Below the pieces are notes generated by a model. The model did no database searches. It had not been told where the DNA came from and saw only the letters and a program-made list of their open reading frames with translations. Positions 32,340 through 42,037 of a stretch of 64,000 nucleotides of DNA are shown piece after piece. This DNA comes from Candidatus Caenarcanales bacterium. Lineage in GTDB: Bacteria > Cyanobacteriota > Vampirovibrionia > 2-02-FULL-35-15. Position numbers and translations under genes: made by a program. The stretch spans positions 1-64,000 of the forward strand of contig JAGVKQ010000020.1 in NCBI GenBank assembly GCA_020050435.1. The letters are read 5' to 3'. Position 1 is the first letter of the stretch, and every line of letters begins with the position of its first letter.

Positions 32340-34266
32340 TATTAGTAATTAAAACAGTAATGTCAGCAGGAGAAACACCACCTATTCTAGATGCTTGTCC
32401 GATCGTAATTGGTTTTATTTTATTAAATTTTTCTCTGGCTTCATTTGACAAATGAATCATTGAAGTAAAATCAATATCTTTTGGTATTTTAATTTTCTCC
32501 AATTTGTCTTGTTGAGAAATCTGCAGTAACTGGCGATTTATATAGCCTTCATATTTTATTTCTGTTTCTATTTCAAAGTCATAACTAACCACGTCATTGC
32601 GAGGAGGCTCTTTAGAGCCGACGTGGCAATCCATTAACGCTTGGGAGATTGCTTCGTCGCTATCGCTCCTCGCAATGACGTTTTGCGAAAGCTCTTTTAT
32701 ACATTCATAATTCACACCAGGTCTCTTCAATAAATCTGCAAGTGTCATATTTATTTCAAGAGTTTCACCATATTTAGAAAGTATTTGATTCACTTCTTGA
32801 GTTGGGCTAATTCTTGTTTTTTGAAGCCTTGTTTTTTCTTTTTTTATATTCTCTATTTTTTCATTGAATACATTCCATCTAAAATCATCTACCAATCCTA
32901 TTTCTCTGCCTAACGGTGTTAATCTCTGATCAGCATTATCCTGACGAAGAGTTAGCCTGTATTCAGATCTAGAGGTAAGCATTCTATAAGGCTCATCCAT
33001 TTCTTTAGTTACAAGATCATCTATTAAAGTCCCTATGTAACTGGACTCACGTTCAAAAATTAGAACTTCTTCATCATTTGCATATTTTGCAGCATTAATA
33101 CCAGCGACCAGCCCCTGAGCAGCAGCCTCTTCATAACCACTCGTACCTAATACCTGACCTGCTATAAATAATCCATCCACATCTTTAGCCATAAGACCAT
33201 GATTAAACTGAGTACCAGGGAAGTAATCATACTCTACAGCATATGCTGGGCGCATAATAATGGCATTTTCTAATCCTGGCAATGATCTAACAATTTCCCA
33301 TTGAACTTCTACAGGTAAACTCGTAGAACAGCCTTGTAAATAAATTTCTTTTGTACTTCTGCCTTCTGGTTCTAGAAATAAATGGTGTGAAGGTTTATCT
33401 TTAAATCTAACGACTTTATCTTCAATTGATGGGCAGTACCTAGGTCCAACACACTCTATAATTCCTGCATACATTGGAGAGAGGTGTAAATTTGCTCTGA
33501 TAATGTCATGAGTTTTTTCAGTTGTTCTAGTTATATGACAAGGGATTTGTTCTCTAATTGGTCGATTAGGTAGAAATGAAAAATATGATGGTGTATCATC
33601 TCCCCAGTGTTCTTCAAGATTAGAAAAATCTATGGACTTTCCATCAATTCTTGCTGGAGTTCCTGTTTTCAATCTCTTAGATTTAAACCCCATAGAAGTA
33701 AGCGATTCTGTTAGCCCAAAAGCTGCAAACTCACCAGCACGCCCAGCGGAATTTGACTTAAGCCCCACATGTACTTTTCCAGATAAAAACGTACCCGTAG
33801 TAATAATTATAGATTTTGCATATATCTTTTCGCCTAAGTGGTTTTCTATACCTATTACTTTTCTTTTTTGTGAAGTTTCATCAACGAGTAATTTAGTTAC
33901 CATTGCCTGATAAATGTCTAAATTGGGTATATTTTCTAAGTAGTTCTTAACCCATACAGAGTATTCTTTTTTATCAGACTGGGCTCTGAGTGAACGAACT
34001 GCTGGGCCTTTGCTCATGTTTAATGTTTTCAACTGGAGGTATGTAGCATCTGTGGCAAGTCCCATTAAACCACCAAGAGCATCAATTTCTTTGACTAAGT
34101 GCGACTTAGCTGGTCCACCTATAGCTGGATTACAGGGCATCCAAGCAATAGTGTCTAAATTAAGTGCCATAAGTAGAGTCTTTGCACCTAATTTAGCAGT
34201 AGCATGGGCAGCTTCACAGCCTGCATGTCCAGCCCCAACAACTATTACGTCATAAATTCTATCCAT
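32308..34266 (-). CDS. mnmG: tRNA uridine-5-carboxymethylaminomethyl synthesis enzyme MnmG (GidA)
   Basis: FAD protein that, with MnmE, modifies the wobble uridine of several tRNAs. VVGAGHAGCEAAHA is the FAD loop; NPAIGGPAKSHLVKEIDALG, RAQSDKKEYS and AGQVLGTSGYEEAAAQG are family signatures. About 652 residues from ATG 34266 (a TTG lies 12 bp upstream), longer than usual because an in-frame insertion at about 529-559 (IARSDSDEAISQALMDCHV and onward) is made by a 91-bp inverted-repeat element. After it the conserved EIKYEGYINRQ resumes, so the protein is probably functional. No mnmE is near. Confidence 0.95.
   Translation of the reverse strand: MDRIYDVIVVGAGHAGCEAAHATAKLGAKTLLMALNLDTIAWMPCNPAIGGPAKSHLVKEIDALGGLMGLATDATYLQLKTLNMSKGPAVRSLRAQSDKKEYSVWVKNYLENIPNLDIYQAMVTKLLVDETSQKRKVIGIENHLGEKIYAKSIIITTGTFLSGKVHVGLKSNSAGRAGEFAAFGLTESLTSMGFKSKRLKTGTPARIDGKSIDFSNLEEHWGDDTPSYFSFLPNRPIREQIPCHITRTTEKTHDIIRANLHLSPMYAGIIECVGPRYCPSIEDKVVRFKDKPSHHLFLEPEGRSTKEIYLQGCSTSLPVEVQWEIVRSLPGLENAIIMRPAYAVEYDYFPGTQFNHGLMAKDVDGLFIAGQVLGTSGYEEAAAQGLVAGINAAKYANDEEVLIFERESSYIGTLIDDLVTKEMDEPYRMLTSRSEYRLTLRQDNADQRLTPLGREIGLVDDFRWNVFNEKIENIKKEKTRLQKTRISPTQEVNQILSKYGETLEINMTLADLLKRPGVNYECIKELSQNVIARSDSDEAISQALMDCHVGSKEPPRNDVVSYDFEIETEIKYEGYINRQLLQISQQDKLEKIKIPKDIDFTSMIHLSNEAREKFNKIKPITIGQASRIGGVSPADITVLITNIRQQHSESVG
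32591..32681. repeat. 91-bp inverted-repeat element inserted in mnmG
   Basis: Ends are a perfect 15-bp inverted repeat (ACGTCATTGCGAGGA/TCCTCGCAATGACGT). The interior holds further G+C-rich short repeats. It resembles the widespread CATTGCGAG-type dispersed repeats that, like Rickettsia palindromic elements, can insert in frame in genes. Confidence 0.9.
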
Positions 34267-34335
34267 CTGTATTACCAAGTAAAATCATTTTTTTAGTCTA
34301 AAATTAATTCTACGCTATAGAAAGAAAAAAGCAAT

Positions 34336-35964
34336 ATGGAAAAAGCACAAAAAGTTCAAGCAGAAAATAGTATTTCAAAGGATTCTGAAGGTATTTCCTT
34401 AGTAAAGAGAAATGGAAATTCAGATATTAAGCTTTCAAGCATAGTTAAGCCTACCAATATAGAAGGACACTATCCACGATTTATGATTCCCGGGGCATTC
34501 AATCTCCTTCAGGAAGATGTTCGTGAACTGAGTGTTATCCTTGAAAGCTTTGTACCACACTTAAATAAACTTGGTATTGAACTTAAAGACACTACTCCTC
34601 TCATAAAACAAATCATTACTGGAAACCATATATTCAGAAGATTAAAAGGAATAAGTCAGATTGAACTTTTACCCTTTGCATTTAAGCAAGTCCCTTGGTA
34701 TACCAGATATACTCACTCCTGTTTAACTTATGTTTTTGGTGAACATGTTTTAAACAAACTTGCACCAGATTTAAGCTTCACTGACATTGAACTTCAAGCA
34801 GCTAAATTATGTTTTTTAATTCATGACCTTGGTCATGGTCCATTTAGCCACTTAACTGAGAGAGCATTTAAAAGAAGTAGAGGCGGGAAAATCCCAAAAG
34901 AATATGATCATGAGTATTGGACAAAGATTTTACTCGTCGAGTTAAAAGAACAACTTTTTGATTTGGGAGAAAATCCATATCTTAAAAAAACAATTTCAAA
35001 AGAAGAACAGGAAAAAATAGAAGTTGTTTCTACCGCTACAAAGATTCTCTCCAAAGACGAAAAAAACATTCTTTCTCAGCTTGTTTCCAGCCAAGTGGAT
35101 ATAGACAGACTGTCAAATTATCTAGGAGATAGAATAGTTATAAATGCTATTCTTGAAGAACATGATGTAAAAAATGAAAAGATGGTTCAATATTTAAGTT
35201 CAGTCAGCGAAGTTGTAGACAATATAAAAAGAATAATGAATGGATTTACAGTTTCATTTGAAGATGAAGATGGAAAGAAATGTAAACCTTATCTTGCCAT
35301 TCATGAAGATGCAGTAAATCCTATAATTCATTTTTTACTAGATAGACACATAATCAGATACTATCTTTTAAAGCACTACAGAAGAGAATCAGCAAACAAT
35401 TTACTTGAAAAGATTTTACTTAGAGCTCAATACCTAGTAAGAAATAATGAAATCAATGCATTAGGGAAAACAGATCTTCTAGTTCAAACATGGCTTTTTG
35501 GAAATCACACTGAAGCTGAATTTGTAAGAATGGATGATCAGCTTTTATTTAATCAAATTAAAAAATGGAGCAGACATACAAAAGACCCTATTCTTCTGGA
35601 TTTAACACTTAGATTTACTGCTCAGAAATTTTTCACTGCCTATTCATGTGAAAAAGATGGTAAACCATTTGAGCCGACAAAAGCTATTGTTGAAAAAGTA
35701 AAGAATAAAGTCAACGATGAATTCAATATAGATGTAAGTCTTTATTCAAGAGAATTAGTGACTGATTATTATTTTATTTATGATGAAACAACATCCAGAC
35801 CGTATCATGCTGACAAAGAGGAGATCCTAATCTACACAGCAGAGAAAAAGATAAAGAAGCTTTCCACTTACATAAAAGAAACTAAAAATGAAATAGGTGA
35901 AGTGCTCTTAAACAATAGATTTGAAAGATATCAATTTATCGTGCCGCCAGAGATAGAGCTGTAA
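34336..35964 (+). CDS. HD-domain dNTP triphosphohydrolase-like protein (SAMHD1/dGTPase relative)
   Basis: A 542-residue HD phosphohydrolase. The metal ligands are spread as TRYTHSCLTYVFGEH, CFLIHDLGHGPFSHLTE (HD near residue 163) and, further on, SQVDIDRLSNYLGDR; this three-block layout is that of SAMHD1 and bacterial dGTPases that cleave dNTPs to nucleoside and triphosphate. A C-terminal part of about 250 residues follows without known domains. It would help control dNTP pools or phage replication. The ATG at 34336 has no strong ribosome site. Divergent from mnmG with a 69-bp gap. Confidence 0.82.
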   Translation: MEKAQKVQAENSISKDSEGISLVKRNGNSDIKLSSIVKPTNIEGHYPRFMIPGAFNLLQEDVRELSVILESFVPHLNKLGIELKDTTPLIKQIITGNHIFRRLKGISQIELLPFAFKQVPWYTRYTHSCLTYVFGEHVLNKLAPDLSFTDIELQAAKLCFLIHDLGHGPFSHLTERAFKRSRGGKIPKEYDHEYWTKILLVELKEQLFDLGENPYLKKTISKEEQEKIEVVSTATKILSKDEKNILSQLVSSQVDIDRLSNYLGDRIVINAILEEHDVKNEKMVQYLSSVSEVVDNIKRIMNGFTVSFEDEDGKKCKPYLAIHEDAVNPIIHFLLDRHIIRYYLLKHYRRESANNLLEKILLRAQYLVRNNEINALGKTDLLVQTWLFGNHTEAEFVRMDDQLLFNQIKKWSRHTKDPILLDLTLRFTAQKFFTAYSCEKDGKPFEPTKAIVEKVKNKVNDEFNIDVSLYSRELVTDYYFIYDETTSRPYHADKEEILIYTAEKKIKKLSTYIKETKNEIGEVLLNNRFERYQFIVPPEIEL

Positions 35965-36017
35965 GAAATGCAAAATTTGCAATATTTAATGCCTTATCTA
36001 ATTTAAATTTTTTAAAA

Positions 36018-36935
36018 TCAACCACCCACATATTTTCCAAGATTTTCTACTTTTAAGACACCTATTTTTAACGAATTCATACCTTCTATAGCTATTAATA
36101 TTGCATTACCTCCATATTGTACAAAATTATCATAACCAGAAAACAAAAGCTCATTTGGCATTACGCATTTTACTCCTTTGCTCCCTAACTGAGAAGAAAG
36201 TACTGCACTAAAAGGTCTACGTTCTTGTGGTGACATGTATCGTTTTATATCTGCATTAGAAATATAAATTGTATCAATCACACCAACATTGATTTCATCA
36301 TTACTTGTGCCACATGGCTGACTACCGATAGGATCAACATCAAGCATTGATGTGACAGGTGCAATTTGATCTAATATAGCTAATTGAGAAGAATAGTTTG
36401 GTAGTCCTTGAACATCAGGTCTTAAAACAGTTGGAGTTGCAGATTGATTTTGCTGGATCATTAAATCTGCAATTTCCTTACCAATTCTTAAAAGATCTTC
36501 TTTAGAAAAGTTTGGTGTTAAATACCCAGAACAGAGTTGAGGTTTTACATCTATAGTTGTTACACAAGTTCTTTTAAATCTAGCTCTTGAATCTTCTATT
36601 ATTTTTGCTGAATGATTATCAACTAGCCATGAAAGATGAGTTAGTGGTACTGTAAATAATTCCCTGGCTAGGTCTATTGGTCTGTTTTGTTTGATTAAAG
36701 CTAATTTGTCAGGTGACTTGCCATCAATTAATTCTTGTACAGAATCTAAATCACTTTGAGAAATATATCTAGTCACTGGTACCGTGTCATATTTGGCTTT
36801 GTCTTTCAAAGAGTTAAGCCATGATTGATATCCATTAATAATTGCTTCATCTCCTTTAGAAAAAAGACTGGCTTCTTTTACTGGGGGAGTTGACACTTTT
36901 GAACTAAACATTCTTGTAAATAGTTTTCTTATCAT
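36018..36935 (-). CDS. Unknown protein, 305 residues
   Basis: Soluble protein with an N-terminal basic/hydrophobic stretch (IRKLFTRMFSSKV), a helical middle (LARELFTVPLTHLSWLVDNH) and a C-terminal alpha/beta part ending GVLKVENLGKYVGG. No signal peptide cleavage site and no recognised domain. AAGAAG, 6 nt before ATG 36935, may be its ribosome site. It is convergent with the HD-domain gene. The 154 bp between it and cysE hold nothing I can identify. Confidence 0.7.
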   Translation of the reverse strand: MIRKLFTRMFSSKVSTPPVKEASLFSKGDEAIINGYQSWLNSLKDKAKYDTVPVTRYISQSDLDSVQELIDGKSPDKLALIKQNRPIDLARELFTVPLTHLSWLVDNHSAKIIEDSRARFKRTCVTTIDVKPQLCSGYLTPNFSKEDLLRIGKEIADLMIQQNQSATPTVLRPDVQGLPNYSSQLAILDQIAPVTSMLDVDPIGSQPCGTSNDEINVGVIDTIYISNADIKRYMSPQERRPFSAVLSSQLGSKGVKCVMPNELLFSGYDNFVQYGGNAILIAIEGMNSLKIGVLKVENLGKYVGG

Positions 36936-37089
36936 AATAATCTTCTTAAAAAGTACAAAGAATGATGGTAGATAAATTTGATAATTATTGATAAATAGCT
37001 ATCAACACTTCATTCCATAGGTTAAAATCAGATTAAATTGCCATACTTTTATGCAATTCTTAAATATTTTCACACATCATGAATCTTGC

Positions 37090-37857
37090 TCAAATCCCCA
37101 TGCCATGTATATAATCATCTAGGTTTTTAGAGGTGCCTTTTTTAGGCTCAATGCCATTGCCAGTAGAAGGTAAATTACCTTGATCTAAGATATTGTCTAC
37201 TTCTTTACAGCCAGTTTGTTTAGATATAGCTCGAATCGAATCTTCAAGTTCTTTAATTTTTACAAGTAAACAATTAATTGCATCTGCTTCAGGATCTGGC
37301 ATCAAGTTATGATTTAGTGGATCACGTTCTGAAACTTTTCTACCTTCATGAGCCACAATACGTGCTGGAATACCCACTACAGTAGAGTTAGCAGGAATAT
37401 CTTTTATAACTACAGAATTAGCACCTATCTGACAATTATCTCCTATCGTTATATTTCCAAGAACTTTTGCACCGCATCCTACAACAATATTATTTCCAAG
37501 AGTTGGATGTCTTTTTACTTTTTTTGTACTTGTACCGCCCAGAGTTACTCCCTGATAAATGATTACATCATTTCCAACTTCTGTAGTTTCTCCAATAACA
37601 ATTCCTTTTCCATGATCTATAAAAAATCTTTTCCCAAATCTTGCTCCTGGATGGATCTCAATTCCAGTAACAAATCTGGAAACCTGGGAGATAAATCTTG
37701 GAATGAAAGGAACATGTGCCTTATATAATGCATGAGCAAACTTATGAAAAATCATTGCATGCAATCCTGGATAACACAAAAGAACTTCTATGTAAGAACC
37801 AGCAGCAGGGTCCTTCTTTAAAATGTTTTCTACTTCTTCATGTAACCAAAGGATCAT
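37090..37857 (-). CDS. cysE: Serine O-acetyltransferase
   Basis: Left-handed beta-helix acetyltransferase that makes O-acetylserine, the acceptor for sulphide in cysteine synthesis. 255 residues: the helical N-terminal domain ([20 protein letters not shown]), the hexapeptide region ([29 protein letters not shown]) and [17 protein letters not shown] long C-terminal tail of about 60 residues is variable; its last residues are HGMGI, ending in Ile, as is usual for the CysE tail that docks in CysK. It follows cysK, with a short palindrome between them. Confidence 0.96.
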   Translation of the reverse strand: MILWLHEEVENILKKDPAAGSYIEVLLCYPGLHAMIFHKFAHALYKAHVPFIPRFISQVSRFVTGIEIHPGARFGKRFFIDHGKGIVIGETTEVGNDVIIYQGVTLGGTSTKKVKRHPTLGNNIVVGCGAKVLGNITIGDNCQIGANSVVIKDIPANSTVVGIPARIVAHEGRKVSERDPLNHNLMPDPEADAINCLLVKIKELEDSIRAISKQTGCKEVDNILDQGNLPSTGNGIEPKKGTSKNLDDYIHGMGI

Positions 37858-37894
37858 TGTGCCTCGATTTATTAAATTTTTGCAACCGCGGTAG

Positions 37895-37914
37895 AGACTT
37901 GCGGCCGCAAGTCT
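37895..37914. repeat. Short palindrome at the cysK 3' end
   Basis: Perfect AGACTTGCGGCCGCAAGTCT flanked by GTAG and TTAC. On the minus strand it begins right at the cysK stop codon (TAA, 37917-37915). It lies between cysK and cysE in the same operon. Confidence 0.85.
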
Positions 37915-38886
37915 TTACTTCGTTCCAGCCATTGCAGGTTGTGCTGCAACATCAGAAAAAAGAGCAGTAGATAAATATCTTTCACCTGTACTAGGTAAAA
38001 TAACTACTAACAATTTTCCCTTATTCTCTGGTCTTTTTGCAATTTCCAGAGCAGCATAGACAGCAGCCCCTGAGCTAATTCCACAAAAAATACCTTCTTC
38101 TTTAGCCAGCTTACGACCAAACTCTAGTGCTTGTTCACTAGCTACAGGAAATACTTCATCGATAACAGCTCTATCTAAAATACTAGGTACAAATCCTGCA
38201 CCAATTCCCTGAATTTTATGAGGACCAGGTTGACCACCAGCTAAAACAGGAGACTCTTTAGGTTCAAGAGCAATCATTTTCACTTTTGGATTTTTAGCTT
38301 TTAATACCTGACCGCAACCAGTAATCGTTCCACCTGTTCCTACACCACTAATTACAATATCTACTTTTCCATCAGTATCATTCCAGATTTCAAGAGCAGT
38401 CGTAGTTTTATGAATCAATGGATTTGAAGGATTATTAAATTGCTGAAGCATAATAGAATTAGGTGTTTCTTTTACGAGCTCTTCAGCTTTAGCTACTGCA
38501 CCTTTCATTCCTAAAGCACCTGGAGTTAAAACAAGTTCAGCACCAAGAGCTTTCAACATACTTCTTCTTTCCATACTCATAGTATCTGGCATGGTAAGAA
38601 TGAGCTTATAACCTTTTGCTGCTGCTACAAATGCTAGTGCTATTCCAGTATTTCCGCTGGTAGGTTCGACAAGAACTGTTTGACCAGGTTTAATTTGTCC
38701 AGCTTTTTCAGCTTCACGAATCATACTTACACCGATTCTGTCTTTTACAGAACCAAGTGGATTTTGGCTTTCTAATTTACAAGCAATGATCGTAGATGGA
38801 TCTACACCATATTGTTTTGGGAGTTTATTTAATCTGACTAATGGGGTATTTCCGATTAATTCTGTAATATCGTTTGCAATTTTCAT
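37915..38886 (-). CDS. cysK: Cysteine synthase A (O-acetylserine sulfhydrylase)
   Basis: PLP enzyme that replaces the acetyl group of O-acetylserine with sulphide. PLP lysine at residue 48 in [22 protein letters not shown] binds substrate and [13 protein letters not shown] the phosphate; [14 protein letters not shown] follows. 323 residues. GGAGAG 7 nt before the ATG is the ribosome site, and TATAAT on the minus strand about 30 bp upstream fits a promoter. The last residue codons and stop abut a short palindrome, and cysE follows, so acetyltransferase and sulfhydrylase are made together. Confidence 0.96.
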   Translation of the reverse strand: MKIANDITELIGNTPLVRLNKLPKQYGVDPSTIIACKLESQNPLGSVKDRIGVSMIREAEKAGQIKPGQTVLVEPTSGNTGIALAFVAAAKGYKLILTMPDTMSMERRSMLKALGAELVLTPGALGMKGAVAKAEELVKETPNSIMLQQFNNPSNPLIHKTTTALEIWNDTDGKVDIVISGVGTGGTITGCGQVLKAKNPKVKMIALEPKESPVLAGGQPGPHKIQGIGAGFVPSILDRAVIDEVFPVASEQALEFGRKLAKEEGIFCGISSGAAVYAALEIAKRPENKGKLLVVILPSTGERYLSTALFSDVAAQPAMAGTK

Positions 38887-38955
38887 GATTTAACTCTCCT
38901 AAATATTCTCACTAGATTATAACAAATTAAGACTCTTTGCCTATAAGAAGTAGGT

Positions 38956-39531
38956 TTATTTTTTAAAAAGTCCCTGCAATTTCCTAAATTCCTCAGATCC
39001 AGCTTCATAAGCCATCTCAAAAAGAATGGTTTCTACAGAGCTAATAATAGCTCCTGAAGATCTCATTTTATCTATGGCAATTTGTTTATTATAAGAGTGT
39101 CTCCCTACAGATATAGCATCAGAGGCTATATGAACTTGGAAGCCATTATGAATAAGATCTAAAGTGGTTTGCAAAACACAGACATGAGCTTCAATGCCAC
39201 ATATAGCTATTTTTTTTATTCCAAGCTCATTTAAATCTTCTATAAAGCTTTTTTCTCCACAACAACTCATTGATTTTTTAGAAAAGATTTTGGCTCCAAA
39301 TGCCACTTCTTTTAACTCTACAATAGTAGGTCCAAGTTTATCAGGTACTTGTTCTGAAATAAGAATCGGAAGACTGTAAATTTTCGCTCCATTTAAAAGA
39401 AATTTTATATTTTTCAATGTATTTTCATGATCATGAACTGAGTTCACAAACCTTTCCTGATAGTCTATTAAAAGCACACAGGAATTATTTTTTGTAAATA
39501 AATTCGGATGCCTATCTAACATAAACATCAT
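38956..39531 (-). CDS. Isochorismatase-family hydrolase
   Basis: A 191-residue member of the isochorismatase/nicotinamidase fold. The Asp-Lys-Cys triad is visible: Asp in VLLIDYQERF, Lys in FSKKSMSCCGE, and Cys in GIEAHVCVLQT with the cis-peptide region before it. Family members hydrolyse nicotinamide, isochorismate or other amides; the lack of a clear zinc DxHxxH motif argues against nicotinamidase. Several starts (39531, 39528, 39522) are possible after AGGG. It overlaps the upstream 103-residue gene by 20 bp. Confidence 0.87.
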   Translation of the reverse strand: MMFMLDRHPNLFTKNNSCVLLIDYQERFVNSVHDHENTLKNIKFLLNGAKIYSLPILISEQVPDKLGPTIVELKEVAFGAKIFSKKSMSCCGEKSFIEDLNELGIKKIAICGIEAHVCVLQTTLDLIHNGFQVHIASDAISVGRHSYNKQIAIDKMRSSGAIISSVETILFEMAYEAGSEEFRKLQGLFKK

Positions 39532-39823
39532 CCCTATTTTTATGTTTTAATTCTTCTTCTTTTAATCGTTTAAGCTCTACAGTACCAATTCTTTTTTTTA
39601 GGTTTCCCTCTTCAGTCAACTCTTCATTATTTTCTTTATATCCCTTTTTCTTAAGCTCAATGCCTTCATAAATAAGACTTTCTGCTTCTCTTTTTCTTTT
39701 TTGAATCAAGTTAAAAGTTTTATCTCTTATGGGAATTGAATGTCGAACACAAGACTGCCCATTAGCAATTCCACTATTTTGACAAAGTAAAAAACTGAAA
39801 ATTATACTTAATAGATAAAACAC
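39512..39823 (-). CDS. Unknown small exported protein
   Basis: 103 residues starting with GTG right after the gatA stop. A hydrophobic N-terminus (FYLLSIIFSFLLCQN) looks like a signal peptide, possibly a lipoprotein signal with SFLLC. The rest is strongly charged and helical (KKRIGTVELKRLKEEELKHK). Not recognised. Position in a tight chain (gatA, this gene, isochorismatase-like) supports translation. Confidence 0.55.
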   Translation of the reverse strand: MFYLLSIIFSFLLCQNSGIANGQSCVRHSIPIRDKTFNLIQKRKREAESLIYEGIELKKKGYKENNEELTEEGNLKKRIGTVELKRLKEEELKHKNRDDVYVR

Positions 39824-41296
39824 CTATGCTACTCCAGCTGGTACTTTTCCTGTAAAACTACATACCTTTTCAAATGCTAAGGCAGAGCTTAAAAGCAATT
39901 CTTCACTTAAAGAAGGTGCAATTAACTGTAGACCTATGGGCAAACCTTTTGAGTCAAAACCGCATGGAATAGACATAGCTGGAAGACCTGCTAAACTTGC
40001 AGGAATAGTGGCAATATCTGAAATATACATAGACAGTGGGTCTGCAACTTTTGCGCCAAATTCAAATGCAGTACTAGGACATGTAGGAGAGAGCATTAAA
40101 TCCACTTTTTCAAATGCATTTAAAAAGTCTTGAGTAACGAGTTTTCTTACTTGTTGAGCTTTTTTATAGTAAGCATCATAGTAACCAGAACTAAGTGCAA
40201 AAGTCCCAAGCATAATTCTTCGCTTAACTTCAGCCCCAAAGCCATCATGTCTTGTAGTTCTATACATCGATGGAAGGTCTTTTGATCCTGGGCTTCTCAA
40301 GCCATATTTAACACCATCATACCTAGCTAAATTAGCACTAGCTTCTGCCGTTGCAAGAATATAATAAACAGGAACAGCATACTTAACATTAGGAAGTGAA
40401 ACTTCCACTATATCTGCACCAAGATTTTCAAATATTTTTATCGATTTTTCAATTTCATTTTTAACTTCAGCATCAATTCCATCACCCATAAGTTCTTTTA
40501 TAACGCCAATTTTCTTATTTTTTACTAGCTCTGGATTTAATTTTTTAGTATATGAGGGTACATCTACATTTAAAGATGTACTATCTTTAGCGTCATAGCC
40601 ACTAATAGTTTCCAAAACAAGAGCAGTATCATATACATCACGAGAAAATGGTCCTATTTGATCAAGGCTACTTGCAAATGCTACTAGCCCAAATCTCGAT
40701 ACTCTTCCATAAGTAGGTTTAAATCCTACAATGCCACAGAATCCAGCAGGCTGCCTGATAGATCCACCTGTATCAGTACCTAAACTAACTGGAGCTTCAA
40801 AAGCAGAAACCGATGCAGCTGATCCCCCAGAGCTTCCACCTGGTACATTTTTTAAATTCCAAGGATTTTTTGTTTTCTTAAATGCTGAGTTCTCAGTAGA
40901 GCTTCCCATTGCAAACTCATCCATATTAGATTTTGCTATGCAAATAGCACCAGCTTCCCAAAGTTTTTGTGTGCAGGTAGACTCATATGGTGCAATAAAA
41001 TTTTCAAGTATTTTTGAGCTGCAAGTTACAGGATAATTTTTAACACAAAGAATGTCTTTAATAATGATAGGCACACCAGCCATTGGACCAAGTTTCTCAC
41101 CCTTGGAAAGTTTTTTATCTAACTCTTCAGCCTGACTATAGCCAAGCTCTTTAGTAGAAATATTTAATGCATCAATTTTTGACTCGACTTGTTCAATTTG
41201 TTTATAAAACTGATCAAGAATTTCCTTTGCTGAGATCTCTTTATTTAAAAATAGTTTATTGATTTCTTTTGCAGATTTTTTTATTATGTCAGTCAA
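39824..41296 (-). CDS. gatA: Aspartyl/glutamyl-tRNA amidotransferase subunit A
   Basis: Amidase subunit of GatCAB, which converts Glu-tRNA(Gln) to Gln-tRNA(Gln) and may do the same for Asp-tRNA(Asn). The amidase-signature triad is complete: Lys80 in VPIIIKD, and the two Ser in GGSSGGSAASVSA and GTDTGGSIRQPAGF. 490 residues, full length. A TTG start at 41296 lies 3 bp after the stop of a 58-codon gene. gatB and gatC are not in the neighbourhood. Confidence 0.95.
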   Translation of the reverse strand: MTDIIKKSAKEINKLFLNKEISAKEILDQFYKQIEQVESKIDALNISTKELGYSQAEELDKKLSKGEKLGPMAGVPIIIKDILCVKNYPVTCSSKILENFIAPYESTCTQKLWEAGAICIAKSNMDEFAMGSSTENSAFKKTKNPWNLKNVPGGSSGGSAASVSAFEAPVSLGTDTGGSIRQPAGFCGIVGFKPTYGRVSRFGLVAFASSLDQIGPFSRDVYDTALVLETISGYDAKDSTSLNVDVPSYTKKLNPELVKNKKIGVIKELMGDGIDAEVKNEIEKSIKIFENLGADIVEVSLPNVKYAVPVYYILATAEASANLARYDGVKYGLRSPGSKDLPSMYRTTRHDGFGAEVKRRIMLGTFALSSGYYDAYYKKAQQVRKLVTQDFLNAFEKVDLMLSPTCPSTAFEFGAKVADPLSMYISDIATIPASLAGLPAMSIPCGFDSKGLPIGLQLIAPSLSEELLLSSALAFEKVCSFTGKVPAGVA

Positions 41297-41299
41297 TTT

Positions 41300-41476
41300 T
41301 TAATACCCCATATTTTTTAACTTCTGTTGTAATTTTTTATTTTCAACAGGTGTAAATGCATCCAAGAATTCATTCATTTCTTCTAAGCATTGTAATTTTT
41401 TACTAACTGGCAATTTCATATAAGCCTTCAGTTCTTTTATATCATAGTACATCAATTCAAATTCACTATCATCCAT
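41300..41476 (-). CDS. Small partner protein of the nucleotidyltransferase
   Basis: A 58-codon gene. Its ATG (41476) overlaps the end of the nucleotidyltransferase gene by 8 bp, and gatA starts 3 bp after its stop. The peptide MDDSEFELMYYDIKELKAYM is followed by KKLQCLEEMNEFLDAFTPVE and a basic tail KLQQKLKNMGY. Small proteins of this style (LEEMNEFL then KLKxMG) commonly sit beside AbiEii/DUF6036-like nucleotidyltransferases, so it may be a two-gene module, possibly antitoxin or adaptor. Confidence 0.6.
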   Translation of the reverse strand: MDDSEFELMYYDIKELKAYMKLPVSKKLQCLEEMNEFLDAFTPVENKKLQQKLKNMGY

Positions 41477-41966
41477 GAGCTTTCAACTCCTTCAATTTTT
41501 TTAACACTTCTATATCATCTTTATCTCTAGGGCGATTAGCAATTTCCTTTAATCTAATTAGGTCATTAATATCTACTACTGAAACATCCATAACACCATC
41601 AGACATTGATTGTCGCTTCTCATAGGCAAGATCAAAGTCAATATAATCTTGAATCATGACATCTATTATCTCAAAATCATTTTTAGCATTATAAAAAGAA
41701 AAGACCTTCATATTTTTTTCATTTTTCCATAAATCTCTCATGCTTTTATCAGCCAACTGCACTGGGTCAACTGGAGCTCTAGGTTTAAAATTAAGCCTAT
41801 TCATTACATCAATAAACTTATCCATATTTTGTTTTTCAAAAGAAATCATTATGTCTAAATCTTTTGTAACCCTAGGATGTCCATATAAATTAACGGCAAC
41901 ACCACCTATTATCAAGTATTTAATTTCATTCTTTTCCAATTCACCAATAATTTCTCTAAACAGCAT
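41469..41966 (-). CDS. Nucleotidyltransferase (AbiEii/DUF6036-like)
   Basis: 165 residues with the minimal nucleotidyltransferase core: YLIIGGVAVNLYGHPRVTKDLDIMIS, where GG and the DLD metal pair are clear, and a third acidic residue in DFEIIDVM. C-terminal DVSVVDINDLIRLKEIANRP is typical of this group, whose members are often found with a small partner and include toxins of toxin-antitoxin or abortive-infection systems. Here it leads an apparent operon: nucleotidyltransferase, 58-residue protein, gatA. Physiological role unproved. Confidence 0.8.
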   Translation of the reverse strand: MLFREIIGELEKNEIKYLIIGGVAVNLYGHPRVTKDLDIMISFEKQNMDKFIDVMNRLNFKPRAPVDPVQLADKSMRDLWKNEKNMKVFSFYNAKNDFEIIDVMIQDYIDFDLAYEKRQSMSDGVMDVSVVDINDLIRLKEIANRPRDKDDIEVLKKLKELKAHG

Positions 41967-42037
41967 TTATTCCACTTCCTATACAGAATCATGTTAAATT
42001 ATATTAGTTATTTTAACATGGGAAATACCTATTATTT

